From assembly GCA_902518075.1 (NCBI GenBank), contig CABYEX010000031.1, forward strand, positions 1 through 15,650: a stretch of 15,650 nucleotides of DNA, in the 5' to 3' direction. The notes beneath the pieces were generated by a model. The model was not told the origin of the DNA, searched no databases, and saw only the letters and a program-made list of their open reading frames with translations. The first letter of the stretch is position 1. Every line of letters begins with the position of its first letter. The stretch comes from Halieaceae bacterium (lineage in GTDB: Bacteria > Pseudomonadota > Gammaproteobacteria > Pseudomonadales > Halieaceae). Positions 1 through 6,500 of the stretch are shown in pieces. The position numbers were made by a program, and so were the translations under genes.

Positions 1-76
1 CAAGTATCCCGCACTAACGTGCAGGGATCAGCGACCCCCACTGGCGAGTGGGACCCTCGGAACAAGGAAGTGAGCC
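1..76 (+). promoter_or_regulatory. csrA leader with probable CsrA autoregulatory sites
   Basis: The 76 nt before csrA contain four GGA motifs, at 25-27, 51-53, 59-61 and 66-68. The last lies in GAACAAGGAAGT (60-71), which matches 10 of 12 positions of the known CsrA SELEX consensus RUACARGGAUGU and also serves as the Shine-Dalgarno sequence. Two hairpins precede it: 7-27 (TCCC and GCAC pairing with GTGC and GGGA, one bulge) and 37-52 (CCCACT, loop GGCG, AGTGGG). In E. coli, CsrA represses its own translation by binding several GGA sites over the ribosome-binding site; the same control is inferred here. Confidence 0.6.
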
Positions 77-265
77 ATGTTGATTTTGACGCGCAGAGTC
101 GGTGAGTCCCTGATGATCGGTGACGATGTCACGATTACCGTGCTCGGTGTCAAAGGCAATCAAGTTCGTATTGGTGTTAAGGCACCTAAAGAAGTTGCTG
201 TCCACCGCGAGGAGATCCTTAACCGGATCGAGGAAGCGGCTGCCGAAGAGTACGAGGAAAGATGA
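77..265 (+). CDS. csrA: Carbon storage regulator CsrA
   Basis: This 62-residue protein is a full-length CsrA/RsmA, the small dimeric RNA-binding regulator that binds GGA motifs in mRNA leaders and changes translation or stability. It begins with the family signature [18 protein letters not shown], continues with the beta-strand region ([20 protein letters not shown]), and ends with the conserved VHREEI segment and a short acidic helix. The conserved N-terminal L4-R7 and the R44-type residue (in VHREEI) used for RNA contact are present. The ATG at 77 follows AAGGAAG at good spacing. The stop lies 8 bp before tRNA-Ser, a csrA-tRNA-Ser linkage common in gammaproteobacteria. It belongs to the core chromosome left of the island. 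Confidence 0.97.
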   Translation: MLILTRRVGESLMIGDDVTITVLGVKGNQVRIGVKAPKEVAVHREEILNRIEEAAAEEYEER

Positions 266-273
266 ACGATTCC

Positions 274-364
274 GGAGAAGTGGCCGAGTGGCTGAAGGCG
301 CTCCCCTGCTAAGGGAGTATACGTTAATAGCGTATCGAGGGTTCGAATCCCTCCTTCTCCGCCA
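274..364 (+). tRNA. tRNA-Ser (anticodon GCU)
   Basis: Acceptor stem GGAGAAG (274-280) pairs with CTTCTCC (354-360), followed by discriminator G361 and an encoded CCA (362-364). The anticodon stem CTCCC/GGGAG (301-305, 313-317) encloses loop CTGCTAA with anticodon GCT at 308-310. A long variable arm (TATACGTTAATAGCGTAT) marks it as a class II serine tRNA, and the T-arm contains GGTTCGAATCC. The gene is intact, including its 3' end, so whatever integrated here restored the tRNA. No terminator follows directly; a likely original one now lies at 11,105-11,127. Confidence 0.97.
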
Positions 365-366
365 TC
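351..366 (+). repeat. attL-like direct repeat at the tRNA-Ser 3' end
   Basis: The 16 bases CTCCTTCTCCGCCATC, covering the tRNA acceptor 3' strand, CCA and two further bases, recur at 11,084-11,099 with a single T-to-C difference. tRNA 3' ends are the usual integration sites of tyrosine-integrase elements. Together with integrase-like residues shortly downstream, this is read as the left attachment site of an island of about 10.7 kb. Confidence 0.6.
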
Positions 367-478
367 CTTTCGTTCACGGGTGTCCATAGACGCCCGCGAA
401 AGAGTCTGGAAACCCTATAGCCTGGGTACTTTTGTTCACTGCGGTCTCCTAACAATCACCAGCATCTTGTTTGAAAAT

Positions 479-502
479 GGGTACCAGATTGGGTACCAGA
501 GA
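479..502 (+). repeat. Tandem GGGTACCAGA repeats near the island's left end
   Basis: Two adjacent 12-bp units, GGGTACCAGATT and GGGTACCAGAGA, each contain the palindrome GGTACC. They sit about 115 bp inside attL and just before the integrase-like residues, where arm-type integrase sites or integrase-promoter operators commonly occur. The function is inferred from position only. Confidence 0.4.
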
Positions 503-508
503 GCACTG

Positions 509-601
509 ATGGCTGGCGAAAAGCTTCTCACTGAAATCCAATGCAGGGGCGCTGATGACAAGTTGAATACGCACTATGCCAACGTCAGGTTGTCTGCTTG
601 A
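509..601 (+). pseudogene. Relic of a tyrosine integrase N-terminus
   Basis: An ATG at 509 begins MAGEKLLTEIQCRGA, which resembles the start of P4-type island integrases (a leading 'LT-x-x-x-CRxA' motif normally followed by KPxxKxYKLxDGGGL). After about 15 residues the resemblance stops; the frame then meanders to a TGA at 599-601. The remaining roughly 380 residues, including the catalytic R-H-R-Y domain, are absent. Its position beside the tRNA and its orientation fit an integrase that has been almost wholly deleted. Recognition is from memory of the motif and rests on few residues. Confidence 0.45.
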
Positions 602-1008
602 TGGTTCGCGTTTCAGACATTCCCGAGAGCCAAATTGAATTTTCGGCGATCCGTGCCAGCGGTCCGGGAGGCCAGAACGTCAACAAGGTTTCAACAGCCA
701 TCCATTTAAGATTTGACATCAAGTCCTCTAGTCTGCCGCAACTCGTTAAGTCGAAGCTTCTCAGGATGCGCGATGCCAGAATCAATACTGATGGAGTGAT
801 CGTCATCAAGGCTCAGAAGTTCAGGAGTCAGGAAAAAAACAGGTTAGAGAGCCTGAAGAGACTGGATGAGTTGCTTCAAAAATCCCAATATGTTGATAAA
901 CCTAGAAGGAAAACTCGTCCCTCTAGGTCATCGGTACGAAAGCGTCTCGACAGCAAAAAGAAGCATGGCTCTGTTAAGAAAAATCGCGGCAAAGTCGACG
1001 ACTATTGA
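601..1008 (+). CDS. arfB: Peptidyl-tRNA hydrolase ArfB (YaeJ-type ribosome rescue factor)
   Basis: This 135-residue protein matches ArfB, which enters stalled ribosomes lacking a usable stop codon and hydrolyses peptidyl-tRNA. The release-factor catalytic loop [11 protein letters not shown] carries GGQ at residues 23-25 and is followed by the typical [11 protein letters not shown] segment. The C-terminus is a lysine/arginine-rich tail ([21 protein letters not shown]) like the one that enters the empty mRNA channel. Its length is near the usual 138-140. ATG 601 is preferred over the in-frame TTG at 598; the start overlaps the stop of the preceding relic (TGATG) and has no strong Shine-Dalgarno. 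It lies inside the island, so it may be an acquired or second rescue factor. Confidence 0.9.
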   Translation: MVRVSDIPESQIEFSAIRASGPGGQNVNKVSTAIHLRFDIKSSSLPQLVKSKLLRMRDARINTDGVIVIKAQKFRSQEKNRLESLKRLDELLQKSQYVDKPRRKTRPSRSSVRKRLDSKKKHGSVKKNRGKVDDY

Positions 1009-1025
1009 TTAGATACTTTTCCCTG

Positions 1026-1115
1026 TTTGATGGCGCCGTTGGCGATGAGCCACGGCGCGCATCAGATGATCTTCTGCAGGAGCTAGAGCAGTTGCCAGAC
1101 GGTGCTGGATCGTAG
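1026..1115 (+). pseudogene. Possible C-terminal coding fragment
   Basis: A GC-rich stretch between arfB and the next gene reads in one frame as FDGAVGDEPRRASDDLLQ, then ELEQLPDGAGS and a TAG at 1113-1115. It is hydrophilic and helix-like and looks like the tail of a real protein. No start codon or recognisable family is visible, and composition differs from its AT-rich neighbours. It may be a leftover of a gene deleted during island rearrangement, or chance. Confidence 0.2.
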
Positions 1116-1167
1116 TCGGAGGTTGCGGCTTAATGATGCGGATGAAAACAAGGCCGCGTCGAAAATT

Positions 1168-1569
1168 ATGAACCGTACCTATATTAAATATGCAGATTTG
1201 AATAGCCGGCAGAAAGAGAACTACAACGCCGCCAAGCTTGGCGCTGTTTTAGCCAACTTTGGATACTTCACCATGTGGCTAAATGATGACTATAACGGTG
1301 CTGATCTGATAGCTCTTCGCGAAGGGGAAGAACCAATGATGATCCAGCTCAAAAGTCGACCTGCTATTGGTAAGCGATATGAGAATAAGGGACTGTTTAT
1401 GGCATTCCCAGTGGCTAGCCACTGGTGTGTGATTGAACATGATTTACTCCAAGGCGTGTTCGCTGAGTTCGGACATTTAAAGACCAAATCATGGGTTGAA
1501 CGAGGCAGATACGCGATTGGCAAACCTTCACGAGAGCTTGTTGCGAGACTTGAGCCTTACTGTCTTTAA
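1168..1569 (+). CDS. Small PD-(D/E)XK-like hypothetical protein
   Basis: This 133-residue protein begins MNRTYIKYADLNSRQKENYN and contains YNGADLIALREG...MMIQLKSR. D46 in GADLIA and Q60-x-K62 in IQLKSR, separated by a strand-turn-strand, fit the PD-(D/E)XK nuclease-fold core, here with Q replacing the usual acid. An upstream helix (residues 15-31) could supply the first conserved acid. I recall similar short proteins near integrases and in accessory DNA, but their role is not established. ATG 1168 is chosen because the family-like segment starts there; GTG 1102 would add 22 atypical residues. DNA binding or cleavage is inference. Confidence 0.6.
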   Translation: MNRTYIKYADLNSRQKENYNAAKLGAVLANFGYFTMWLNDDYNGADLIALREGEEPMMIQLKSRPAIGKRYENKGLFMAFPVASHWCVIEHDLLQGVFAEFGHLKTKSWVERGRYAIGKPSRELVARLEPYCL

Positions 1570-1699
1570 AGAAAGCGATCATCACATTTGCGCTGACATG
1601 ACCTCTCACATTGAGATGAGGCTTTGATAAGCTAAGGGTCTGGGGTTAAGGATGCTACGAAACCCTCAAATACTGGGGTAATGAGGCATAGCAACCAGA

Positions 1700-1897
1700 A
1701 TGCTTTCAAAGTTACTGACAGGATTTCTTGGAGCTCTGCCATTTTTCTTCGGCTTGGCATTTTTAGCACCGCTCGCGGTACAGGTGTTAGCGATCTTCGA
1801 TATCACTACAGTTGGTGGCATTGATACTTGGCCGATCGCACTGGCTGTGTTCGGTGCCTGGGGAGGCTTGGCAACATGGAAGGGACGATGGATTTAA
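1700..1897 (+). CDS. Small two-helix membrane protein
   Basis: This 65-residue hydrophobic protein has two predicted membrane segments, about residues 5-34 (LLTGFLGALPFFFGLAFLAP onward) and 45-60 (WPIALAVFGAWGGLA), joined by a short polar turn. I do not recognise a family. Its TAA (1895-1897) overlaps the desaturase ATG at 1888 by 10 bp, so the two are very probably translated together, and the small protein may be a partner or chaperone of the enzyme. The ribosome-binding site is poor: GAGG at 1683-1686 is rather far from ATG 1700. Confidence 0.6.
   Translation: MLSKLLTGFLGALPFFFGLAFLAPLAVQVLAIFDITTVGGIDTWPIALAVFGAWGGLATWKGRWI
1878..1885 (+). promoter_or_regulatory. Shine-Dalgarno that sets the desaturase start
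   Basis: GGAAGGGA ends 2 bp before ATG 1888, with GGAAGG centred about 7-8 nt upstream. It lies inside the end of the small membrane-protein gene. It favours ATG 1888 over ATG 1876 or an upstream GTG at 1828 and indicates translational coupling. Confidence 0.6.
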
Positions 1898-2751
1898 CAG
1901 GAAAGACAGCGCTTGAGCTTCGCGCTATGGAGCGCGAAATCGCCATGCAGCATCTGGATAAATTCCCTTATCTCTCATTGGTGTGGGGGTTAGGAAACTT
2001 CGTTTGCTGGCTTGCCGTTTGGTACCTCTGTCTAACAGGCGTTATGCCTTTGTGGCTGGGTTTTGTTGTTGCCACCATAAATATCACTGCCTCTTACTTA
2101 CCATCACATGAAGCACAGCACTCGATCTTTGCCATGCCCGGGAAAAAGATGCGTTGGGTCAACGAATTAGTTGGGCATGTCAGTCCTATCCCACTAGTAC
2201 TGCCTTACAAAGTTTTGCGAGCGACACATATCGAGCACCATAAGCACGCTAACAACCCCGTACTCGATCCTGACTACAACCTCCATGCACAAACAGGCTG
2301 GGGTGCCGTCTGGAAGAGCATTCAATGGCGTCAACCCATGCCCAATGGCGAGCAAAATCCCTACATCACCTGTCTTCAGCGTATAGGGCAAGAAAATTTG
2401 ATACTTCACACCATTGTCTATCGTTTGATATATCTCAGTATTCTTTGTGGAATGGCGCTCAATGGAATGGCCATTGAGGCGGCTCTGTTGTGGTGGCTCC
2501 CCTGGCATATCGCTATTGCCTACATCCACTTTTACCTCGCTTGGGCACCACACAACCCAGGTTGTGGTACTGACCGTTATAGCGACACGAAGAGCTTTAA
2601 GTCGATTTTTGGGAACATTGGATCATCCGGGATGCAGTATCACGTGATTCATCATTTATATCCGCGCATACCTTTGTTCCGAACCCCTCAGGCGTACCGT
2701 CAGATGAAGCCGATTCTGAAGGCGCAAGGTGCGAAGGTAGACGCCATTTGA
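1888..2751 (+). CDS. Membrane di-iron fatty acid desaturase / CrtR-type hydroxylase family protein
   Basis: This 287-residue integral membrane protein carries the histidine boxes of membrane di-iron oxygenases: HEAQH (residues 74-78), HIEHHKH (114-120) and HVIHH (252-256), plus H222 in WAPHNPG. Hydrophobic segments lie at about 32-70, 98-110, 170-200 and 203-220, consistent with two hairpins through the inner membrane and a cytoplasmic metal site. The family inserts double bonds or hydroxyl groups into acyl chains or carotenoids using O2 and reductant. The ending HVIHHLYPRIPLFR resembles carotenoid hydroxylase/CrtR-like members as well as acyl-lipid desaturases, so the substrate is open. It is coupled to the upstream 65-residue membrane protein by a 10-bp overlap. 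No electron-transfer partner is encoded nearby. Confidence 0.85.
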   Translation: MDLTGKTALELRAMEREIAMQHLDKFPYLSLVWGLGNFVCWLAVWYLCLTGVMPLWLGFVVATINITASYLPSHEAQHSIFAMPGKKMRWVNELVGHVSPIPLVLPYKVLRATHIEHHKHANNPVLDPDYNLHAQTGWGAVWKSIQWRQPMPNGEQNPYITCLQRIGQENLILHTIVYRLIYLSILCGMALNGMAIEAALLWWLPWHIAIAYIHFYLAWAPHNPGCGTDRYSDTKSFKSIFGNIGSSGMQYHVIHHLYPRIPLFRTPQAYRQMKPILKAQGAKVDAI

Positions 2752-2863
2752 TTTGCAGAGACGCACAAGGCTAGTGAAAGCACTTCACCCACCGTTTGTC
2801 TTTCAATCATCATCAGGTTATCTGTTGTGCAATGCGGAACATCATGTCATGGCTCAACCTTCT

Positions 2864-2905
2864 CTAATGTATCTGGTCGGTAACTCACAGAATCAGGGCG
2901 ACAGT
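2864..2905 (+). repeat. Dispersed intergenic repeat, copy A (degenerate)
   Basis: CTAATGTATCTGGTCGGTAA followed by a diverged tail matches the consensus seen at 3655, 7794 and 10,871, differing by one base in the first 20 and more afterwards. It lies just upstream of the sulfotransferase gene and ends at that gene's GAGGT Shine-Dalgarno (2906-2910). Confidence 0.65.
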
Positions 2906-2915
2906 GAGGTAATAG

Positions 2916-3617
2916 ATGACACTGAAGATCATAGGTGCAGGACCAGGGCGAACGGGGACCATGTCTCTAAAACACGCTCTAGAGCATCTAGGTTATGGAC
3001 CCTGCCATCATATGAGTGCCTGCTTCAGCAGCAGGCAACAGACGCGGTGGTTTTTGGAGGCAGCTGAGAGAAAAGCGGTCGATTGGAATTCGGTTTTTAA
3101 TGATTTTCAGGCGGCTGTGGATTGGCCAGCAGCTGCTTATTACTCTGAATTGCTAAAGACCTTTCCTGACGCGAAAGTTGTATTTAGTTACCGGCACCCT
3201 GAAGAATGGTACCGGAGCGTCTCCGAGACAATTTTTAATGTGGCTTCAAGTATTCCTGCGTGGGTGAGATTTTTATTCCCACACGTGGAACGATTGGCGT
3301 TGATGATTGAAAAAACGGTTTGGCAAAATGAGCTGGGTGGGAAATTTCAAGATCGCGAGTATGCTCTAAATTTCTTTGAGCAACGTTTGATGCAGGTTAA
3401 AGCAGCTGTCCCGCAAGAAAAACTCTTAGTGCACGCGGCTTCGGATGGCTGGGAGCCGCTCTGTGCTTTTTTGGAAGTTGGTGTGCCTAACATCCCTTAT
3501 CCTCGACTAAACGAGTCGGCGAGGATTAAAAGGTTTATCCGAGTCCTAAAGGTGCTTAGTTACTTGCCGTTCTGCATTTTATTAGCCATTGGTATTTCAA
3601 TAATTCTCCCTCGATAA
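2916..3617 (+). CDS. P-loop sulfotransferase-like protein with C-terminal membrane tail
   Basis: This 233-residue protein has the sulfotransferase family fold signals: a 5'-phosphosulfate loop GAGPGRTGTMS at residues 7-17, DWPAAAYYSELL at 69-80, and a 3'-phosphate region SYRHPEEWYRS at 91-101. The ending GVPNIPYPRLNES corresponds to the family's usual G-V-P-x-P...NE segment. Members are common in marine bacteria and fungi and are often annotated simply as sulfotransferase family protein; the acceptor is unknown. A hydrophobic stretch at about 212-230 (VLSYLPFCILLAIGISIIL) suggests a C-terminal membrane anchor. ATG 2916 follows GAGGT by 5 nt. The gene is flanked by copies A and B of the dispersed repeat in the same orientation. 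Confidence 0.85.
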   Translation: MTLKIIGAGPGRTGTMSLKHALEHLGYGPCHHMSACFSSRQQTRWFLEAAERKAVDWNSVFNDFQAAVDWPAAAYYSELLKTFPDAKVVFSYRHPEEWYRSVSETIFNVASSIPAWVRFLFPHVERLALMIEKTVWQNELGGKFQDREYALNFFEQRLMQVKAAVPQEKLLVHAASDGWEPLCAFLEVGVPNIPYPRLNESARIKRFIRVLKVLSYLPFCILLAIGISIILPR

Positions 3618-3654
3618 TTTTCATATTCCTGAGTGCCTATTAGTCCCTAATTTT

Positions 3655-3707
3655 ACCCCCTAATGTATCTGGGCGGTAACCATCACATTCACAGAGGCGG
3701 TTAGCCC
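3655..3707 (+). repeat. Dispersed intergenic repeat, copy B
   Basis: ACCCCCTAATGTATCTGGGC followed by GGTAACCATCACATTCACAG and AGGCGGTTAGCCC. GGTAACC and GGTTAGCC form an imperfect inverted pair around a loop of about 18 nt. It follows the sulfotransferase gene and directly adjoins a coding relic on the opposite strand (3713-3808), as would the end of a decayed insertion element. Confidence 0.8.
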
Positions 3708-3712
3708 TTTTT

Positions 3713-3808
3713 TTAAATCCAGTTTTTAAGTGTCTCAGCAGGATCATTTGTATCAGCAGCAGGCGTTTGCCCTTTCCTGCCCCATGAATCAATAAGTCTT
3801 TTGGTCAG
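3713..3808 (-). pseudogene. C-terminal coding relic, copy 1
   Basis: On the minus strand 31 codons remain open and end LTKRLIDSWGRKGQ, TPAADTNDPAETLKNWI, stop (3713-3715). The last 17 codons are repeated at 6680-6733 with conservative changes (TPVADTDGSAESLKNWV), a coding-like pattern of substitution. There is no start or body. I cannot name the parent family; a transposase tail is one possibility because repeat B lies just beyond the stop. Confidence 0.5.
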
Positions 3809-3822
3809 TCAGTTAGGTCCGT

Positions 3823-6468
3823 TTACAACTTCTGGCACCAGAATTCATACATACCAGCAAAGGTATTGGGGTTCTCTTGTTCAAACTGATGCCAAAGTGA
3901 CAAGTCACCAGCATCCGATTCTTTCCCGAGAAAATCCTTGAATTGTCTCGCAAGATCTTTATCTTCAAATCCACAAAACTGCAGACCCAGCTCATCTAGG
4001 CAGTGCTGGATTTGTGGGAGTGTGAAACGATGCTCTTGAACGTGGAATACTAAATCTCTGACCTCACTGAGACTAAAAAAGTCTCTAGAACCCCTGAGCA
4101 ACTGGTGTTGCTCATCATCAGATTCGACTAAAGATTGCCTGTACTGTCTGATTGCGTCTTCCGATGCCCCTATTCCCTGTCTTCCAATCTCACCTCTGGT
4201 CTTCACGACATCGCGTCTTGCCAACTCACTGTACAAGCCTATTTTCATCAGCCCCTCATTCTTCAACAGATCTACCAGAACCCGCCATCCCGCCATGGGA
4301 TCGTCCATATGATGGAGAACACCCGCGCATTCGATGACGTCAAACTCTTGTCCAAGCTCACCCAAATTTAGTATGTCCGCCTGTAAATATTCAATGTTGG
4401 TGATGCCCAGCTCGCTCGTTTTCCTCTGGGCATATGCCAGACTGGCGAGACTGAGATCTACTGCCTTGACTGTGCAGTCGGCAAAACGGGAAGCAGTTCC
4501 GATTGAGTGCTGACCAGTGCCGCATCCTGCGATGAGAATGGATGGAGAAAAGACACTTTTGATATTGTCAGAGTGCAACTGCAGTTTCCAGGCATTACAA
4601 ACCTCAGCAACTGAACTTACTTTTGGGGGAATTGCCAGTTTGGCCCATCGCGGATACGGGCTTTCTTCGTACTGCTCTCTGACCTTACGAGAAACGTCAT
4701 CTTCTATACTCGACAATACCGGCATATTTTGCGCTATCACTCTTTCAGCTAACGGCTCCTCTACGAGCCGAACTTTCACCTCGGGCAATTGATCGAGTAC
4801 CTGTAACTTTTCACTCCATTCGTATTGATGGAGTGGTCGATAGGTTGCCAGAATCAGGATTTCTGCGATGGTTGGCTGTGACCCTTGCCGAACAGTCTCC
4901 GCAATTGCCGTTTCCAAGTTACTGATGAGCTCAGCTTCTTCTGCGATCTCGTAGTAAACATATTCATTGGTAAAACAATGCAGGGATAGTGTTGAAAGAA
5001 AATAAATGACCTCAGGAGACGCCTCTATCTGCCCAATGCCCGCGAGAAGTACTCGACGCATCGAAACGAACAACGCTTCTAGCTGCAAATCGGGCAGTGG
5101 GCATATGCGCATTAGATGGTGCAGAAGTGGAACTTGAGCCAGAGTTTTTATTGCCCGATCAACTTCTTTGATATCTGACGAGGTGGTTGTGTTTAGCAGT
5201 GTATCTTCAATCAGATTATCTAGCCGTAACAGTCTTGTGATTGCTCCCGCTACATCCCCCGGACGGACAAAATTCCCTCTGTTAAGAAGGTGAATCAGTA
5301 TTGGGTAAAGACTCTGATCTCCTGTATTTAACTTTGCACGCTTTAGGGCCAAGCCCAGATTAAAATAAGTATTTTCGGAATCTACTTTCAAATTGATTGC
5401 GCGAACGCAAGCTAAGACCGATTCGTCTGACCTGCCTAGCTCTGTGAGCGTGACACCCAAGTTGCTGTGGGCGTCGGCAAAGTCGGGCTTCAAGGCTATC
5501 GCTTGTTTATAACTTGCTTCAGCTTCGTCTTATCTGCCTAGCCCTTGGAGGGTGTTACCCAAGTTGCTGTGGGCGTCGGCAAAGTCCGGCTTAAAGGTTA
5601 TAGCTTTCGTATAACTTGCTTCAGCTTCGTCTAATCTGCCTAGCTCCTGGAGGGTGTTACCCAAGTTGTAGTGGGCTTCGGCAAAGTCAGGCTTTACAGC
5701 TATTGCTTTTCTACAGCTGGCTTCAGCTTCGTCTAATCTGCCCAGGTCTGAGAGCGTGGCACCCAAATTGCTGTGGGCGTCGGCGTCTTGCGGCGATAGC
5801 ATCACTGCCGACTGCATGGGTTCAAGCGATTCGCATAATCTACCTGTTTGCTTCAACACAGCCCCCAACACCTTCCATCCAAATGGATGTTTTGGAAACT
5901 GTTGAGTGAGTGATGTGGCGAGTGCTTCTGCCTGATCCAATCTACCTGCTCGATAATAACCCAGAAGTGGATTTATCTGACCTTGCGATGGCGCCGCACC
6001 TGATGAATCCCCTTTTGCTTTTCTATGTTTACGTTTCTTTTTCTCTGCAAGTTTTTTCCGCTTTTCCGATACCGTCTGACCTTTTGTGGCCTTGGTGGTA
6101 CCGTTGGTTGCGTCTTCCTGAAGTCGCTGATTGAGAGCATCCAGTTTGTTTGAGGACACACCCCTCTTCTCGCCTTCAACTACTACACGCTTAGCCTCAT
6201 CAAAACGCTCCAGCTTTATCAGCACATCAATGTAGCTGAGCCAAAACTGCTCTATCTGGGGATTGGCTTTCAGCGCCTGTTTAAAAAACGGTACAGCTTC
6301 AAGAAGCTTGCCAACCGTTACAGCCAATACACCGAGATTATGATTAGCGTCAGGATGGTTAGGTTGCGCTTGTAAGATTGCACAATAAAAGCGTTCAGCA
6401 TCTTGGAGCTTGCCCTCCTTATGTGCCGCAATACCCTGCTGTAAGGCTTGATCTACTGTCAGTTCCAT
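3823..6468 (-). pseudogene. TPR-methyltransferase gene interrupted by one nonsense codon
   Basis: Two minus-strand frames, 6468-5530 (312 residues) and 5529-3823, are in the same reading frame and separated only by a TAA at 5532-5530. The equivalent codon in the neighbouring 102-bp repeat unit is TTA (Leu in GRLDEAEASY), so one T-to-A change split an 881-residue protein. Order: N-terminal TPRs (MELTVDQALQQGIAAHKEGK), a Lys/Arg-rich linker, a TPR block with NxGxxLxxLGRxDEAExxxxxA, a helical middle, REQYEESPYPRW, then a class I SAM methyltransferase with GCGTGQHS near residue 648, AVDLS, and FDVIECAGVLHHMDDP. Such TPR-methyltransferases occur in many marine bacteria, often with unknown or glycan/protein targets. 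The TTG at 5493 is not a credible independent start. Whether the split reflects decay, a sequence error or readthrough is unresolved. Confidence 0.85.
5428..5736 (-). repeat. Tandem 102-bp TPR-coding DNA repeats
   Basis: Near-identical 102-bp units (34 codons, one TPR each) recur with the motif AGCTTCGTCT starting at 5521, 5623 and 5725 on the plus strand, plus a diverged unit ending its match at 5428. The protein reading is PDFAxAHxNLGxTLxxLGRxDEAEASxxxAI. Such high nucleotide identity points to recent duplication or gene conversion; the nonsense codon lies in one unit. Confidence 0.85.
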
Positions 6469-6500
6469 TTGGGCGATATCAGTTCCGTTTGCGCGATATG
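6461..6500. repeat. 20-bp tandem duplication at the TPR gene start
   Basis: AGTTCCATTTGGGCGATATC is followed directly by AGTTCCGTTTGCGCGATATG (3 differences). The gene-proximal copy contains the ATG (6468-6466, minus strand); the outer copy carries ACG instead. The duplication therefore sits on the translation start region, where no clear Shine-Dalgarno is visible. Confidence 0.6.

Noticed and set aside
380..601. A 73-residue protein reading through the tRNA-distal region
   Set aside because: The first 43 codons have no protein-like character; only the section from ATG 509 resembles anything, and that is a relic.
1595..1630. CCTCTCACATTGAGATGAGG as terminator of the PD-(D/E)XK-like gene
   Set aside because: Only a short imperfect stem can form and no T-run follows.
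2753..3067. A 104-residue plus-strand frame before the sulfotransferase
   Set aside because: It runs through repeat A and overlaps the sulfotransferase start in another frame, and has no recognisable protein features.
5493..5493. TTG at 5493 as start of a separate 556-residue methyltransferase gene
   Set aside because: It falls inside a TPR, lacks a Shine-Dalgarno, and the frame is continuous with the upstream TPR gene except for one TAA; treating both as one interrupted gene is simpler.
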